Source: Clostridiales bacterium
GTDB lineage: Bacteria > Bacillota > Clostridia > Lachnospirales > Lachnospiraceae
Direction of reading: 5' to 3'
Assembly: GCA_029098165.1 (NCBI GenBank)
Contig: JAQXNU010000081.1
Coordinates: 1-39,988 of the forward strand
DNA length: 39,988 nucleotides
In this document: positions 27,788 to 37,428 of the stretch, piece after piece
How the letters are laid out: each line of letters opens with the position of its first letter
Position numbering within the stretch: the stretch's first letter is position 1
Translations under genes and position numbers: made by a program
The notes under the pieces: model-generated
What the model was told of the DNA's origin: nothing
The model's input: only the letters and a program-made list of their open reading frames with translations
Database searches by the model: none

Positions 27788-28558
27788 TTAATGTGTTCTT
27801 ACATATGATGCAACTTCATACGCCACATACTCATGATCAAATTCATAACCAAGTTTTTCAGCCAGATGAACCGAACTCATATTTTGAGCATCCCAACTTG
27901 GATACAAACCTTCATCCAAGCAATTTATTATAAGTGCAGAACACACTATTGTCGCCAAATGTTTTCTTCTTTCAGATTCTACTGTATCTACTTCAATCTC
28001 TATACCTTCATTATAACGAGTATAAGAAGATGCTCCCGCAACAATCTTTCCATCTTTAATAATTACCATTCCTCTACCCATTTTCAGATATTGTTCTTTG
28101 CTTTCAAAAGAAGAAACAAAATCTGCTGTCACAGGATTCTCTAAACATTTATCATAAATATCAGAATCTATCTGCTTTAATTCATATCCTACTGGAAGCT
28201 TGCTTACTTCTCTTTGCAATGCTTCTTTATCAAAGTTTGTATCTTTTTTTATTGCATACCTAATTACCCTCTTCGAAGATGGAAAACATTCTTCAATCAA
28301 TTTGGCCCACGCTTCATCCTGTGGCACCATTATCACAAACCCATCGGGTTTGTTTATTACAAGTTCTCTATTTGGTTCTCCGGCAAAAAAGCCAAAACAT
28401 CCTACAAATGCAAAAGCTGATTTAGGGTTCTTCAAATCAGTAACATATATTTTTCCCATAACGTTTTGAAGGCATGAATAAATCAATGTTTCTTGCCAGC
28501 CTTTAAAAATCTCTTTAACCTTGGATGTATCTTTTATTTCGTATACCAATGTCATCAC
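27788..28558 (-). CDS. GNAT family N-acetyltransferase
   Basis: GMVIIKDGKIVAGASSYTRYNEGIEIEVDTVESERRKHLATIVCSALIINCLDEGLYPSWDAQNMSSVHLAEKLGYEFDHEYVAYEV. Confidence 0.88.
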   Translation of the reverse strand: MMTLVYEIKDTSKVKEIFKGWQETLIYSCLQNVMGKIYVTDLKNPKSAFAFVGCFGFFAGEPNRELVINKPDGFVIMVPQDEAWAKLIEECFPSSKRVIRYAIKKDTNFDKEALQREVSKLPVGYELKQIDSDIYDKCLENPVTADFVSSFESKEQYLKMGRGMVIIKDGKIVAGASSYTRYNEGIEIEVDTVESERRKHLATIVCSALIINCLDEGLYPSWDAQNMSSVHLAEKLGYEFDHEYVAYEVASYVRTH

Positions 28559-28689
28559 CCTCCATTAAGAAAATAGGAATTTAGTACAATTCGTTCTACT
28601 TCTTATTGCTACAGTATATTATAAAGGTTCTCTTCGATATAATCAAAAGCAACATGATGATCGTGAATGAAAAACTATATAGAGTGTGT

Positions 28690-29390
28690 ATACTTAGGCG
28701 TTTGCAAAACGCCTAAAGCCGCATAAACACGGGATTTTCTTGTCACAAAAATCAAATAACTCCTCACTGGATATGGTATAATAGAGTTGTCAAAAACTAA
28801 AAACAATCATCCAAGAAAGGAGTTATTCTGATATCTATGATACCATATAAACAGCTTTCCTTAAATGATATTTTTGCAAATTGACAAGAAAAATTTGAAA
28901 ATGACAAACCTGCGTTTCTTTCTCTATTAGAAACTCATATCGACATTGATCAAATTATTCCGATTTCCTTTAGAAATCATTTCTATGCATCAACGCGAAG
29001 ATCCCGTAAATACCCTTTACAAGCTTTTCTATGGGCTTTAATCATTCAGCGTATTTTCTCAATCCCTACAGACCAGCTTCTTTTAACCTTTCTCGCTTAC
29101 TCGAAACCACTTCGTGAATTCTATGGTTTTACAAAAGTACCTGATGCTTCTAAAATTACCCGTTTTAAACAGGATTTTTCGATGACCTACAACTCGTTTT
29201 TAATAACCTTGTTGATGTTACTGAACCTATCTGCCAAACCATTCTTTGACGTTATTCTTTTCCAACCAACAAAAACTGTATTCTACGGACACTCTACATG
29301 ATGGAGAGCTACAAGACAAGTCTGCACATTAAAGCCAGTACCACACTTGTTCGTCGAGCCAATCAGCATTACTTTTTCTCAGCTTTGAAC
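28690..29390 (+). mobile_element. Remnant of an insertion sequence with a decayed transposase
   Basis: Reading from ATG at 28837: MIPYKQLSLNDIFAN*QEKFENDKPAFLSLLETHIDIDQIIPISFRNHFYASTRRSRKYPLQAFLWALIIQRIFSIPTDQLLLTFLAYSKPLREFYGFTKVPDASKITRFKQDF(frameshift)DDLQLVFNNLVDVTEPICQ. Internal TGA and frameshifts; palindrome TAGGCGTTTgcAAAACGCCTA upstream. Confidence 0.82.
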
Positions 29391-29722
29391 AGTACCGGGA
29401 TAGTAATAAACATATAGTAATATTATTAACTTTGACTCATTGACTATATAACAAAATTTCCAGATTCTTTCATAACTATTCTGAACCCGTTTTTTATTAT
29501 CAAGAATGACAAAGGCGATTTATAGCTGTAATGAGATATCACATCAGTTGTTGAATGAGATTTAAACAATGCTGCAGACCATATTAAACTACGAGTTCTT
29601 GTCCTATTCTAGAATATCATATCATCAGCCACTATTGACTGAATTTACCATAAGCAGTATAATGTATTCTAATAAGATACGTTCATTTAACTAATAAGTA
29701 TACACAAATAAGGAGTGATTCT

Positions 29723-30715
29723 ATGCGAAAATTCAAGATATGGATTCTATGTTGCACTCTCATACTACTGCTTGCATCTACAACCTGTTTCACAGCATTT
29801 GCGGCTTCTAATCTTACTGTCACTTCCAACAAAACATTAACAGCCAAATTTAACAAATACGATAACGTAACAGTATGCAAGAATTCGACCCTCACACTTG
29901 CAAAACGTAAAGGAGAGCCTGTAGGACTTGAAATAAATAAGAGTCTTGTAGTAGAAGAAGGAGGCAAAATTACTGGAGATGGAATACTAATATTTGATAA
30001 AAACGCGACCTATTCAGGAATCACCTTGTACTATAAGTACAAAGGCGAACTTAAGAAGCTTCCGCCAAACCGTAAATTGGATCAACTTAGTTCCGATGAA
30101 GATTACAGACCATCGTTTTACTTCGATTCTAAGAATGGTATCTATGTCCTGAATGCTGAGTTTACTGGAGGAGACCCATTTGCCATAGAGATATCGAGGA
30201 AACATGTGAAAATGCTCATCAAAGATAAACAGCAGCTTGATTTGTCTGGATTAACCGAAGGCGTTACCTGGAAAAGTTCAAAGAAAGCGGTTGCAACAGT
30301 AAGCAAAACAGGTAAGGTTACTGCTAAAAAGCTTGGTACAGCAGTTATTACGGCTACCTACGAAGGCAAGAAATATTCCTGTGAAGTTGAAGTAGTGAAA
30401 AAGGGACTGAATCAGAGCAACATGTACATGGAAACCGGCAACGAATTTTATCTCTTCCTTAATGGAACCAAAGTAAAGGCAGTCGCAAGTTCGGATAAGA
30501 CAGTCGCCAAGATTACAAAAAAATTAGTAGTCACTGCAGTTTCACCAGGCGAATGTACCATAACCGTGAGAGGAACTGATGGTATACGCTACAAATGCAA
30601 AATTACAGTAGGTAATCCTGGCGAACAGCAACCTAACGACCAGCCACCTACAGATCATCAACCTCAGAACCAACAGCCACAGGATAACAATCCACCTGCA
30701 ACAAATAACCCATAA
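29723..30715 (+). CDS. Secreted protein with BIG2 (bacterial Ig-like) repeats and a Pro/Gln/Asn-rich tail
   Basis: Signal peptide MRKFKIWILCCTLILLLASTTCFTAFAA; VTWKSSKKAVATVSKTGKVTAKKLGTAVITATYEGKKYSCEVEV is BIG2; tail PGEQQPNDQPPTDHQPQNQQPQDNNPPATNNP. Confidence 0.88.
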   Translation: MRKFKIWILCCTLILLLASTTCFTAFAASNLTVTSNKTLTAKFNKYDNVTVCKNSTLTLAKRKGEPVGLEINKSLVVEEGGKITGDGILIFDKNATYSGITLYYKYKGELKKLPPNRKLDQLSSDEDYRPSFYFDSKNGIYVLNAEFTGGDPFAIEISRKHVKMLIKDKQQLDLSGLTEGVTWKSSKKAVATVSKTGKVTAKKLGTAVITATYEGKKYSCEVEVVKKGLNQSNMYMETGNEFYLFLNGTKVKAVASSDKTVAKITKKLVVTAVSPGECTITVRGTDGIRYKCKITVGNPGEQQPNDQPPTDHQPQNQQPQDNNPPATNNP

Positions 30716-30768
30716 TTCCACGAACATTACAACGGTAGGGATGCTACATACATATAATAAAAGGCTAT

Positions 30769-30822
30769 AAAATGATAAACGCTTCATAATGGGAATCCCT
30801 ACTATGAAGCGTTTATCATTTT
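30769..30822. terminator. Strong hairpin terminator between convergent genes
   Basis: AAAATGATAAACGCTTCATA atgggaatccctac TATGAAGCGTTTATCATTTT: 20-bp perfect arms. Confidence 0.9.
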
Positions 30823-30838
30823 ATATCTCAAGCTCAAC

Positions 30839-31390
30839 TCATGCAACATATTCCTTTATTGCATCCTGAGAAAAACCTGAAAGAAGACATAATCCTTCCT
30901 CATTATCAACTTTTGGAATTGTATCTGTTCTACCACAGACATTCCAAAAAATAAGACGAGGCATCTGATATCCATTCTCCTCATATCTTTTTGCTATTTT
31001 TTCAAACAGCACATCATTTACTGGATGCCATTTCTCTATATTAGAATAGTCCGACCTAGTAGCAATATCAAACTCCATATCGGATATAATAAGTACCTGT
31101 TTTGGAAGTTCTTCTCTTGGGACCTCCTTGCATTTTGCCATATCAAGAATCAATTCAAAAACTGCCTCAATATTGGTATTTGCAACCTCATCATGAGCAT
31201 ACATGATTTCTAGTTTATCCTTAAGACTTGTATTTTCCTTAAGATCAATAAACTGAGGACGCCCACTAAAGGTAATTGCCTTATTGTGGAATACACCCTT
31301 TAACTGCTCGATTCTTGTTTTCAGACTACAGGTAATCCCAATGTAATGTCCCGTCTGATTGTCTTTTATTGCATTCGTAAACAGGCAAAA
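30839..31390 (-). pseudogene. C-terminal fragment of a DUF2828 (vWA-like) protein joined in frame to a histidine-kinase-derived fragment
   Basis: Open frame LFTNAIKDNQTGHYIGITCSLKTRIEQLKGVFHNKAITFSGRPQFIDLKENTSLKDKLEIMYAHDEVANTNIEAVFELILDMAK...QVLIISDMEFDIATRSD. First part matches HK LLTNAVKYNQTGHYIGITCSLSARIE; the rest is DUF2828-like. Confidence 0.75.
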
Positions 31391-31489
31391 CTATGCACAT
31401 ACAATTATAATTATTGACTACACGATTAAAATTTGCTATCATATTATTGACCATATGGTTAATAATATATACTTAAGGAAACATACAAC

Positions 31490-32095
31490 ATGAAAAAAAG
31501 TGAAAAAACAGAACTTACAATATCAAAAATACTAGAAGCCTCCATGAATGAATTCGGCAAAAATGGATATTCCGGGGGCTCTATAAATAGTATTTGTAAT
31601 ACTGGAATCAACAAAGGGTTGATTTATCATAATTTTGAAGGAAAAGATGACCTTTACCTGACATGTCTGAACCACAGCTGCAAAAAGCTTATAAGTCATC
31701 TTAATGAGCAGGAAAGAACAAAGAATCTGCAGAACTATATGTCTGCCCGTATGGATTTTTTCAACAAATATCCCCGTGAATCCCGTATTTTTTTTGAGGC
31801 ATTACTATCCCCGCCTCCTCATCTATTAAGTCAGATAAGTCAGATGCTTTCAGAATTCAATCGATTAAATGAGAAAATGTATAACCGTACTCTTGATTCT
31901 GTTATCCTTCGTGACGGAATATCAAGAGAAGATGCGATATCCTATTTTCACCTAATGCAACTCATGCTGAACGGCTATTTCAGCAGCCCGACATTTCATA
32001 ATACTGATTTGTCCGAAAAAATAGAAATACACGAAATGATAGTATCCAAACTGCTTGATTATATGCTATATGGCATTGCGAAAGGAGAGAATTAA
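31490..32095 (+). CDS. TetR/AcrR family transcriptional regulator
   Basis: TELTISKILEASMNEFGKNGYSGGSINSICNTGINKGLIYHNFEGKDDLYLTCL. Confidence 0.95.
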   Translation: MKKSEKTELTISKILEASMNEFGKNGYSGGSINSICNTGINKGLIYHNFEGKDDLYLTCLNHSCKKLISHLNEQERTKNLQNYMSARMDFFNKYPRESRIFFEALLSPPPHLLSQISQMLSEFNRLNEKMYNRTLDSVILRDGISREDAISYFHLMQLMLNGYFSSPTFHNTDLSEKIEIHEMIVSKLLDYMLYGIAKGEN

Positions 32096-32131
32096 ATGTT
32101 TATTAATATATTTCGATAGATTATCGTACTG

Positions 32132-33307
32132 GTGATTGCCTTTGTAGCAGGAAAGCTTATTACAAAAATAAAAATGCCATCCATCCTCGGCTGGCTGATT
32201 GTAGGGATGATTTTAGGTCCCCATGCTGTAAAATTAATACCTCAAGGTGTTTTAGATGCTGTCTGGTATAAAACATTAATTATGTGGATGCAGTGTGCGT
32301 TTGGTGTAATGCTCGGTTCAGAACTGATCTGGAGCAAGCTTAAAACCTCTGGCAAAGCACTAATTATTACTACTCTAACTCAGTCTCTTGGTGCCTTTGC
32401 AGTCGTCGCCCTTGCTTTCGGAATCGTTTTCTATTTTACGAATATACCTGTTTACCTTGCATTTGTCTTCGGCGGCATTGCCCTTGCTACTGCACCGGCT
32501 CCTGCTCTGTCCATTGTCAAAGAATTTCATGCAAAGGGACCTGTAACAAACACACTGCTTCCCATGACCATACTGGATGATATCGTAGGAATTTCCGTCT
32601 TCTTTACAGTAAATTCACTAATTGCACGAATTGTTTCCGGTGGTGCAATCCCACTTTATATGATTCCTGTTATGATTTTTCTTCCAATTATGATTGGTAT
32701 GATCGTCGGATTACCAACAGGACTATTATTAAAAAGATGTAAGAATAAATGTACGAATCTCACGGTATTGCTCTGCGGAATTACAGTTACAATGGTAACA
32801 GGTTGGATTATAAATACCTATCTTCTTTCTGGCATCACACTTAACTATATGCTGATGGGTGTTTCCTTTTCGGCAGTATTTTCCAATATGGTCACACCTT
32901 TGCAACTCGATCATATCAACAACTATTTTGCTCCTATTCTTGGTGTCTGTCTACTTGCCGCTATTGTCGATCTCGGCGCACCTTTAGACTACCACCTGAT
33001 TCTTGGAGCCGGTCTTTATACTTTTATTTATATTACCGCTCGTGCCTTTGGAAAATACTTTGGTGCCAGAGCCGGGGCAAAGCTTACCCATATGCCGGAT
33101 ACTGTCGGCAAATATCTCGGTCTGACACTATTGCCACATTCCGGCGTATCCTTAGTATTTACAGGCATTATCTGTTCGACATTAGCTTCTGCACCAGAAT
33201 TGGTTCAAATTGTACAAGGAACAATCGCCGCGGCTGCCATCATCAACGAATTCATTGCAGTAATCGCTGCAAAAAAAGGATTTGAACTTGCAGGAGAGAT
33301 ATCATAA
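32132..33307 (+). CDS. Cation:proton antiporter (CPA2/Kef-type membrane domain), 5' end anomalous
   Basis: KLITKIKMPSILGWLIVGMILGPHAVKLIP...FGGIALATAPAPALSIVKEFHAKGPVTNTLLPMTILDDIVGISVFF. Best ribosome-binding site/ATG is at 32096, but that frame has TAG at 32117-32119; GTG at 32132 is the fallback start. Confidence 0.85.
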   Translation: MIAFVAGKLITKIKMPSILGWLIVGMILGPHAVKLIPQGVLDAVWYKTLIMWMQCAFGVMLGSELIWSKLKTSGKALIITTLTQSLGAFAVVALAFGIVFYFTNIPVYLAFVFGGIALATAPAPALSIVKEFHAKGPVTNTLLPMTILDDIVGISVFFTVNSLIARIVSGGAIPLYMIPVMIFLPIMIGMIVGLPTGLLLKRCKNKCTNLTVLLCGITVTMVTGWIINTYLLSGITLNYMLMGVSFSAVFSNMVTPLQLDHINNYFAPILGVCLLAAIVDLGAPLDYHLILGAGLYTFIYITARAFGKYFGARAGAKLTHMPDTVGKYLGLTLLPHSGVSLVFTGIICSTLASAPELVQIVQGTIAAAAIINEFIAVIAAKKGFELAGEIS

Positions 33308-33502
33308 GTAACTATCTTCCGCTTTTTTGCACATTTTTGACTTTTTCTTTGGTCTCCGCTTCACTGCGGTCTGTATAGCACAAGGTCTACCAGACCTTGT
33401 GTTACTTGCAAATATTGGTTTTGGATTAGCAGCATTTACTATCATATCTGCTTTGACATGGGCTATATCATTGCGTACTATCTTAAATGGCATCATCTTC
33501 AA
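33302..33502 (-). pseudogene. Macro domain (ADP-ribose-binding) N-terminal fragment
   Basis: MPFKIVRNDIAHVKADMIVNAANPKP is the macro-domain N-terminus; the sequence then loses similarity before the GGGVxxAI motif. Confidence 0.75.
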
Positions 33503-33603
33503 AAGTGCTATCTGCCTTAAATCGTATGTAGACTTCCTTCATATTCGTCACATTTCTTCCTTTCATTTCGAATTCCTGATATCCTCACCCCTATCTTTTC
33601 CCC

Positions 33604-34956
33604 CTACATCTGAATCACAAAACAATTATATGCTCCTTTTCTCAGGTACTCTACCCTCCCACCATGTCTAGAAATGATGGTTTTTGCAATTGAAAGTCCC
33701 AGACCAGTTCCTCCAACGGAAGTTCTGGCTTCATCTCCTCGGACAAATGGATCAAATAAGCTCTTCGTAAGGCTCTCAGGAATCGGTGCTCCATCATCCA
33801 GAACCTCGATTCTTGCACTCAGGCTACAGGTAATCCCAATGTAATGTCCTGTCTGATTGTATTTCACTGCATTCGTAAGCAGATTGCCGATCACCCTTGT
33901 AAATAACTTTGCATCGACATTTACCTCTACCCTGTCTTCTGGAATCTGAATCTCGAAATCATATCCTCGATCTGTAATCTCATTATAATACTCCGCACAA
34001 ATCTCACGTAACAATTCACAAAGATCCAGCGTTTGTTTCTCCACTGTATACTCCAAACGATCCAGTTTCAACATCAGAAACATATCTTCCATCAGACTGC
34101 TGACACGATTTGCCTTAACGTCAATCATTGCATAAACTTTTTCTTTCTCCTCCTCCGGGACTAGATTGGACTGTAAAGCATTTGCATAGGATTTGATGGT
34201 TGAGATCGGTGTTTTTATATCATGGGATAAATCCAGCAGAAGTTGATTCTTTTTCCGCTCATTACACAATTTTTCTGCTTTTTCTTTCTCCAACCTCTCC
34301 ATCATAAGATTAAAGATATCCTTAATCTGTGCAAACTCTGCTTTGGCATCGAATATCAATCGGACTCCTTCCTCTCCCTGACGTACCCGTTCCATTCCGT
34401 CGGTCAGTTTCTTTAACGGTTTCTTAATCATTGAACTCAAATAATAACTCATCCCTATGCAAAGCAGCGCAAACAGACTCAGAAAAAGAACAATAAATAC
34501 TACATTCCAGACCGGAATTCCATTGACCAGGAAGGTAATATCGGTCTTGATCGTTTTCCTTGGTAGGATGGTAAGATAATAAAAGTCTTCTCCATTTTCT
34601 TGGCGATACTTCACAAAACCAAGATATTTAAGCGTTCTATCTTCCCACTGTGTCAGCTGCGTAAATTCATCCTTACGATAGACTTGTTTTTGATTCTGCT
34701 TCTCTCCCCAGGTTTGAATCACATGATAGTTATTATCCAGTTTTTCTACCCATCCGCCCAGTCTCTGGATTGCAGTGATATCATTTACTTCTCCGAATTC
34801 ATTTACGATGTCATATACATCAAACGATGGGAAATCTCTGCCTCCGATTCCATAAGCAACGGTGAAAAGACAGCCCATAAATATTACGATACTCAAAACA
34901 GTAAAGATTAAGAAACTGCCAATCAGCCTCTTAAAGATTCCTCCCTTATGGCGCAT
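33604..34956 (-). CDS. Sensor histidine kinase (HAMP, HisKA, HATPase_c)
   Basis: LLLDLSHDIKTPISTIKSYANAL (H box), NLLTNAVKYN (N box), GGTGLGLSIAKTIISRHGG (G box); two N-terminal TMs. Confidence 0.97.
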   Translation of the reverse strand: MRHKGGIFKRLIGSFLIFTVLSIVIFMGCLFTVAYGIGGRDFPSFDVYDIVNEFGEVNDITAIQRLGGWVEKLDNNYHVIQTWGEKQNQKQVYRKDEFTQLTQWEDRTLKYLGFVKYRQENGEDFYYLTILPRKTIKTDITFLVNGIPVWNVVFIVLFLSLFALLCIGMSYYLSSMIKKPLKKLTDGMERVRQGEEGVRLIFDAKAEFAQIKDIFNLMMERLEKEKAEKLCNERKKNQLLLDLSHDIKTPISTIKSYANALQSNLVPEEEKEKVYAMIDVKANRVSSLMEDMFLMLKLDRLEYTVEKQTLDLCELLREICAEYYNEITDRGYDFEIQIPEDRVEVNVDAKLFTRVIGNLLTNAVKYNQTGHYIGITCSLSARIEVLDDGAPIPESLTKSLFDPFVRGDEARTSVGGTGLGLSIAKTIISRHGGRVEYLRKGAYNCFVIQM

Positions 34957-35658
34957 CTACTTCACCTCTTTTTCGAACTTATAGCCAAGCCCCTTTATCG
35001 TCTTAATCCACTCTGGAGACTTTTGATTCAATTCAAGCTTAGCTCTAAGATTGCTCATATGTACCATGACTGTACTGTCATCTCCCAGATATTCCTCTTC
35101 CCATGCCGAATTAAAGATCTGTTGTTTGGTGAAGATTCTTCCCGGATTTGACATCAATAGTTTTAGTATCAAAAACTCTGTCTTCGTAAGGGTAATCTCA
35201 CTTCCGTCCCTTCTTAGAATTCCTTCTTGAATACTGAGGCAAAACGGTCCAATGCAAATATCCTCATTTACATCCTTTCTATCGCTTAAATAATCATAAT
35301 TTCTTCTAAGCTGTGCCTTAATTCTTGCCACCACTTCCATCGGATTATATGGTTTAGTGATATAATCATCGGCACCAAGTTCCAGTCCCAGAATCTTATC
35401 ATAATCTTCTCCACGTGCCGTACACATGATGGCAGGAATCTTACTAGTCTGCCGTATCTTTCGTAGAACACCAAAGCCATCCAGTTTCGGCATCATCACG
35501 TCCAGAAGTGCAAGATGTACCTTTTGTTCAGCAAAAATCTTCATTGCCTCTAACCCATCGGCAGCTTTCAACAATGTTATATTTTCTCTGATCAGATATA
35601 ACTCCAATGCGTCCAATAATTCCATTTCATCATCCGCTGCAAGCACGTAGTAATCCAT
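34957..35658 (-). CDS. OmpR-family response regulator
   Basis: MDYYVLAADDEMELLDALELYLIRENITLLKAADGLEAMKIFAEQKVHLALLDVMMPKLDGFGVLRKIR...LTKTEFLILKLLMSNPGRIFTKQQIF; ATG at 35658 with a GGGAGGA ribosome-binding site preferred over 35763. Confidence 0.95.
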   Translation of the reverse strand: MDYYVLAADDEMELLDALELYLIRENITLLKAADGLEAMKIFAEQKVHLALLDVMMPKLDGFGVLRKIRQTSKIPAIMCTARGEDYDKILGLELGADDYITKPYNPMEVVARIKAQLRRNYDYLSDRKDVNEDICIGPFCLSIQEGILRRDGSEITLTKTEFLILKLLMSNPGRIFTKQQIFNSAWEEEYLGDDSTVMVHMSNLRAKLELNQKSPEWIKTIKGLGYKFEKEVK

Positions 35659-35695
35659 ACAATCCTCCCATCGGTATAAATCGAATACTATTCTT

Positions 35696-36670
35696 CTAAT
35701 TTGTAAATGAATCCACTCCATAAGTTTCATACAAAAGTTGTGTAAGACTGATGGAGTAATCATAACTTGATTTCCAATTCTTTGATAGCTCGTCTAACAA
35801 AAGACATTTTGCCATTCCCATGCTGTAGTATTTATGTGTTCCGTTCGAGTATTGACCAATTGGCATAAGATAATTTTCCTCATAAGCCGCTCTTCCATTT
35901 AACATCTCATATACTTTCGACTCCACATAATATGCAATCCCTTCGACACTCTCATAGTATTCCTCCATCGTCAGTATCTCTTCGGAAAGAAGGCTTCTTC
36001 TCTGTTCTTCTATCTTCTTATACTTTAGCACACAAGAAATCTTAGCGTCAATGGATTTAGCATTAACGGCCTGCAAAAGGCAATCCATTTCCTGCTGATA
36101 AAGAGTAACTACCTTCGCATTCTCATCAATTTCTCTAGATAAATCAGTAGATGCCTCATCTGCCTTCCCTTTCTTCATACGATTTAAGATCTGCTTCTCG
36201 TAATTTGTAAATTGCCATGCATGAGTTGCTTCGTGCCAGATTACCGTTGCCTGTTCCTCTTTTCCAAATTCCTGTTCCCCAAAGGTGAAGGTTTCCTTCT
36301 GAATTCCTGATACGGTATCCATCACCGACATCAGAGCATGAAATTTATCAATAGTCGGAATAATCACCTGGTAGATTCCATCCACTTCGTATGCAGTTCC
36401 TGCAATGATTCCCAATACTGGATCCTGCTTTTCCATATGTACCTCACCGTCTTGACTTGAAAATACATAATCATAGGTACCATCAAAGCATCGCACCGGA
36501 TAATCCTGTAATCTGAATTTCGGAAACGCAAGTTCATCCACTTGTGTCTGTAAGTTTAGTGCCAGCTCATAACTCTGACGATTGTCCGGATGGATTCCAT
36601 AACTGCCGGTAACCAGCGTGACAATAGTTAGAACAACACCAAGTGCTCCATAAATGAATCGACCTCTCAT
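35696..36670 (-). CDS. Membrane-anchored or exported putative metallopeptidase (HExxH) of unknown family
   Basis: N-terminal hydrophobic RFIYGALGVVLTIVTLVTGSYG; EEQATVIWHEATHAWQFTNYEKQ; downstream YYESVEGIAYYVESKVYEML. Confidence 0.7.
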   Translation of the reverse strand: MRGRFIYGALGVVLTIVTLVTGSYGIHPDNRQSYELALNLQTQVDELAFPKFRLQDYPVRCFDGTYDYVFSSQDGEVHMEKQDPVLGIIAGTAYEVDGIYQVIIPTIDKFHALMSVMDTVSGIQKETFTFGEQEFGKEEQATVIWHEATHAWQFTNYEKQILNRMKKGKADEASTDLSREIDENAKVVTLYQQEMDCLLQAVNAKSIDAKISCVLKYKKIEEQRRSLLSEEILTMEEYYESVEGIAYYVESKVYEMLNGRAAYEENYLMPIGQYSNGTHKYYSMGMAKCLLLDELSKNWKSSYDYSISLTQLLYETYGVDSFTN

Positions 36671-36672
36671 CT

Positions 36673-37428
36673 CTAGGCCTCCTTTCTACGGAATACGAAA
36701 ATCCCCCAGGAAATGATATATATCGTAAGTACACTGACACAAATCGAATGAAATGAGATTGGCTTTCCTAGGATTACCTTCGCAGCCATCTGGGCATTTT
36801 CATTGAGATCCGGAAGAATTCGTAGCAAGAATCGAAATACCTTCTGACCAATTCCATCATTGGTCTGTACCAATAGGTTCAACAGACTGTGAAATACACC
36901 AGCAATCAATAGGATTGCACTCAGAACACCCGTCACAAAGCCAGGCAGTTTAATTGATATTACACTCGTAAATAAACTGATTATACTTGTGCTTAGCCCC
37001 ATCAGAAAAAATGCAGGAACAAGATACAATAACGCATTTACATGCCCCTCTTTGATGCAATAACCACTCAAAATAAGGAAGAATACGGATTGTGCGCCCA
37101 AGGATACTACTACATTGGCACAAGCCAACTGACCATGGTACTTAAGCTGTGAGATTCCCCGAATCCATACAAGATGGCTTGTTTTTCTCTCGTACTCATT
37201 TCGAATCGTACCCACGCTTAAAACCACCGCCAATACGCAACAGACAAAGTGAGTAACTGTCAAAAATACCACAACCACATTTTCATAATCTGTGATTATT
37301 TTTCCATTGATCGACAGGGACGAATTGTCGGAAGTTAGTAACATCAACACTGCCACTGCGATTCCTGCTATGATATACAATTCCTTACGCCTTAGCTTTT
37401 CTTTGATTGCTGTCATCATAATCTCCAT
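36673..37428 (-). CDS. ABC-2-type transporter permease
   Basis: Six-TM hydrophobic protein directly downstream of an ABC ATPase; RNEYERKTSHLVWIRGISQLKYH. Confidence 0.85.
   Translation of the reverse strand: MEIMMTAIKEKLRRKELYIIAGIAVAVLMLLTSDNSSLSINGKIITDYENVVVVFLTVTHFVCCVLAVVLSVGTIRNEYERKTSHLVWIRGISQLKYHGQLACANVVVSLGAQSVFFLILSGYCIKEGHVNALLYLVPAFFLMGLSTSIISLFTSVISIKLPGFVTGVLSAILLIAGVFHSLLNLLVQTNDGIGQKVFRFLLRILPDLNENAQMAAKVILGKPISFHSICVSVLTIYIISWGIFVFRRKEA

Noticed and set aside
30542-30787. 81-aa minus-strand ORF (MKRLSFYSLLLYVCSIPTVVMF...)
   Set aside because: Antisense to the BIG2 protein tail and starts inside the perfect terminator hairpin; the signal-peptide-like look is coincidental.
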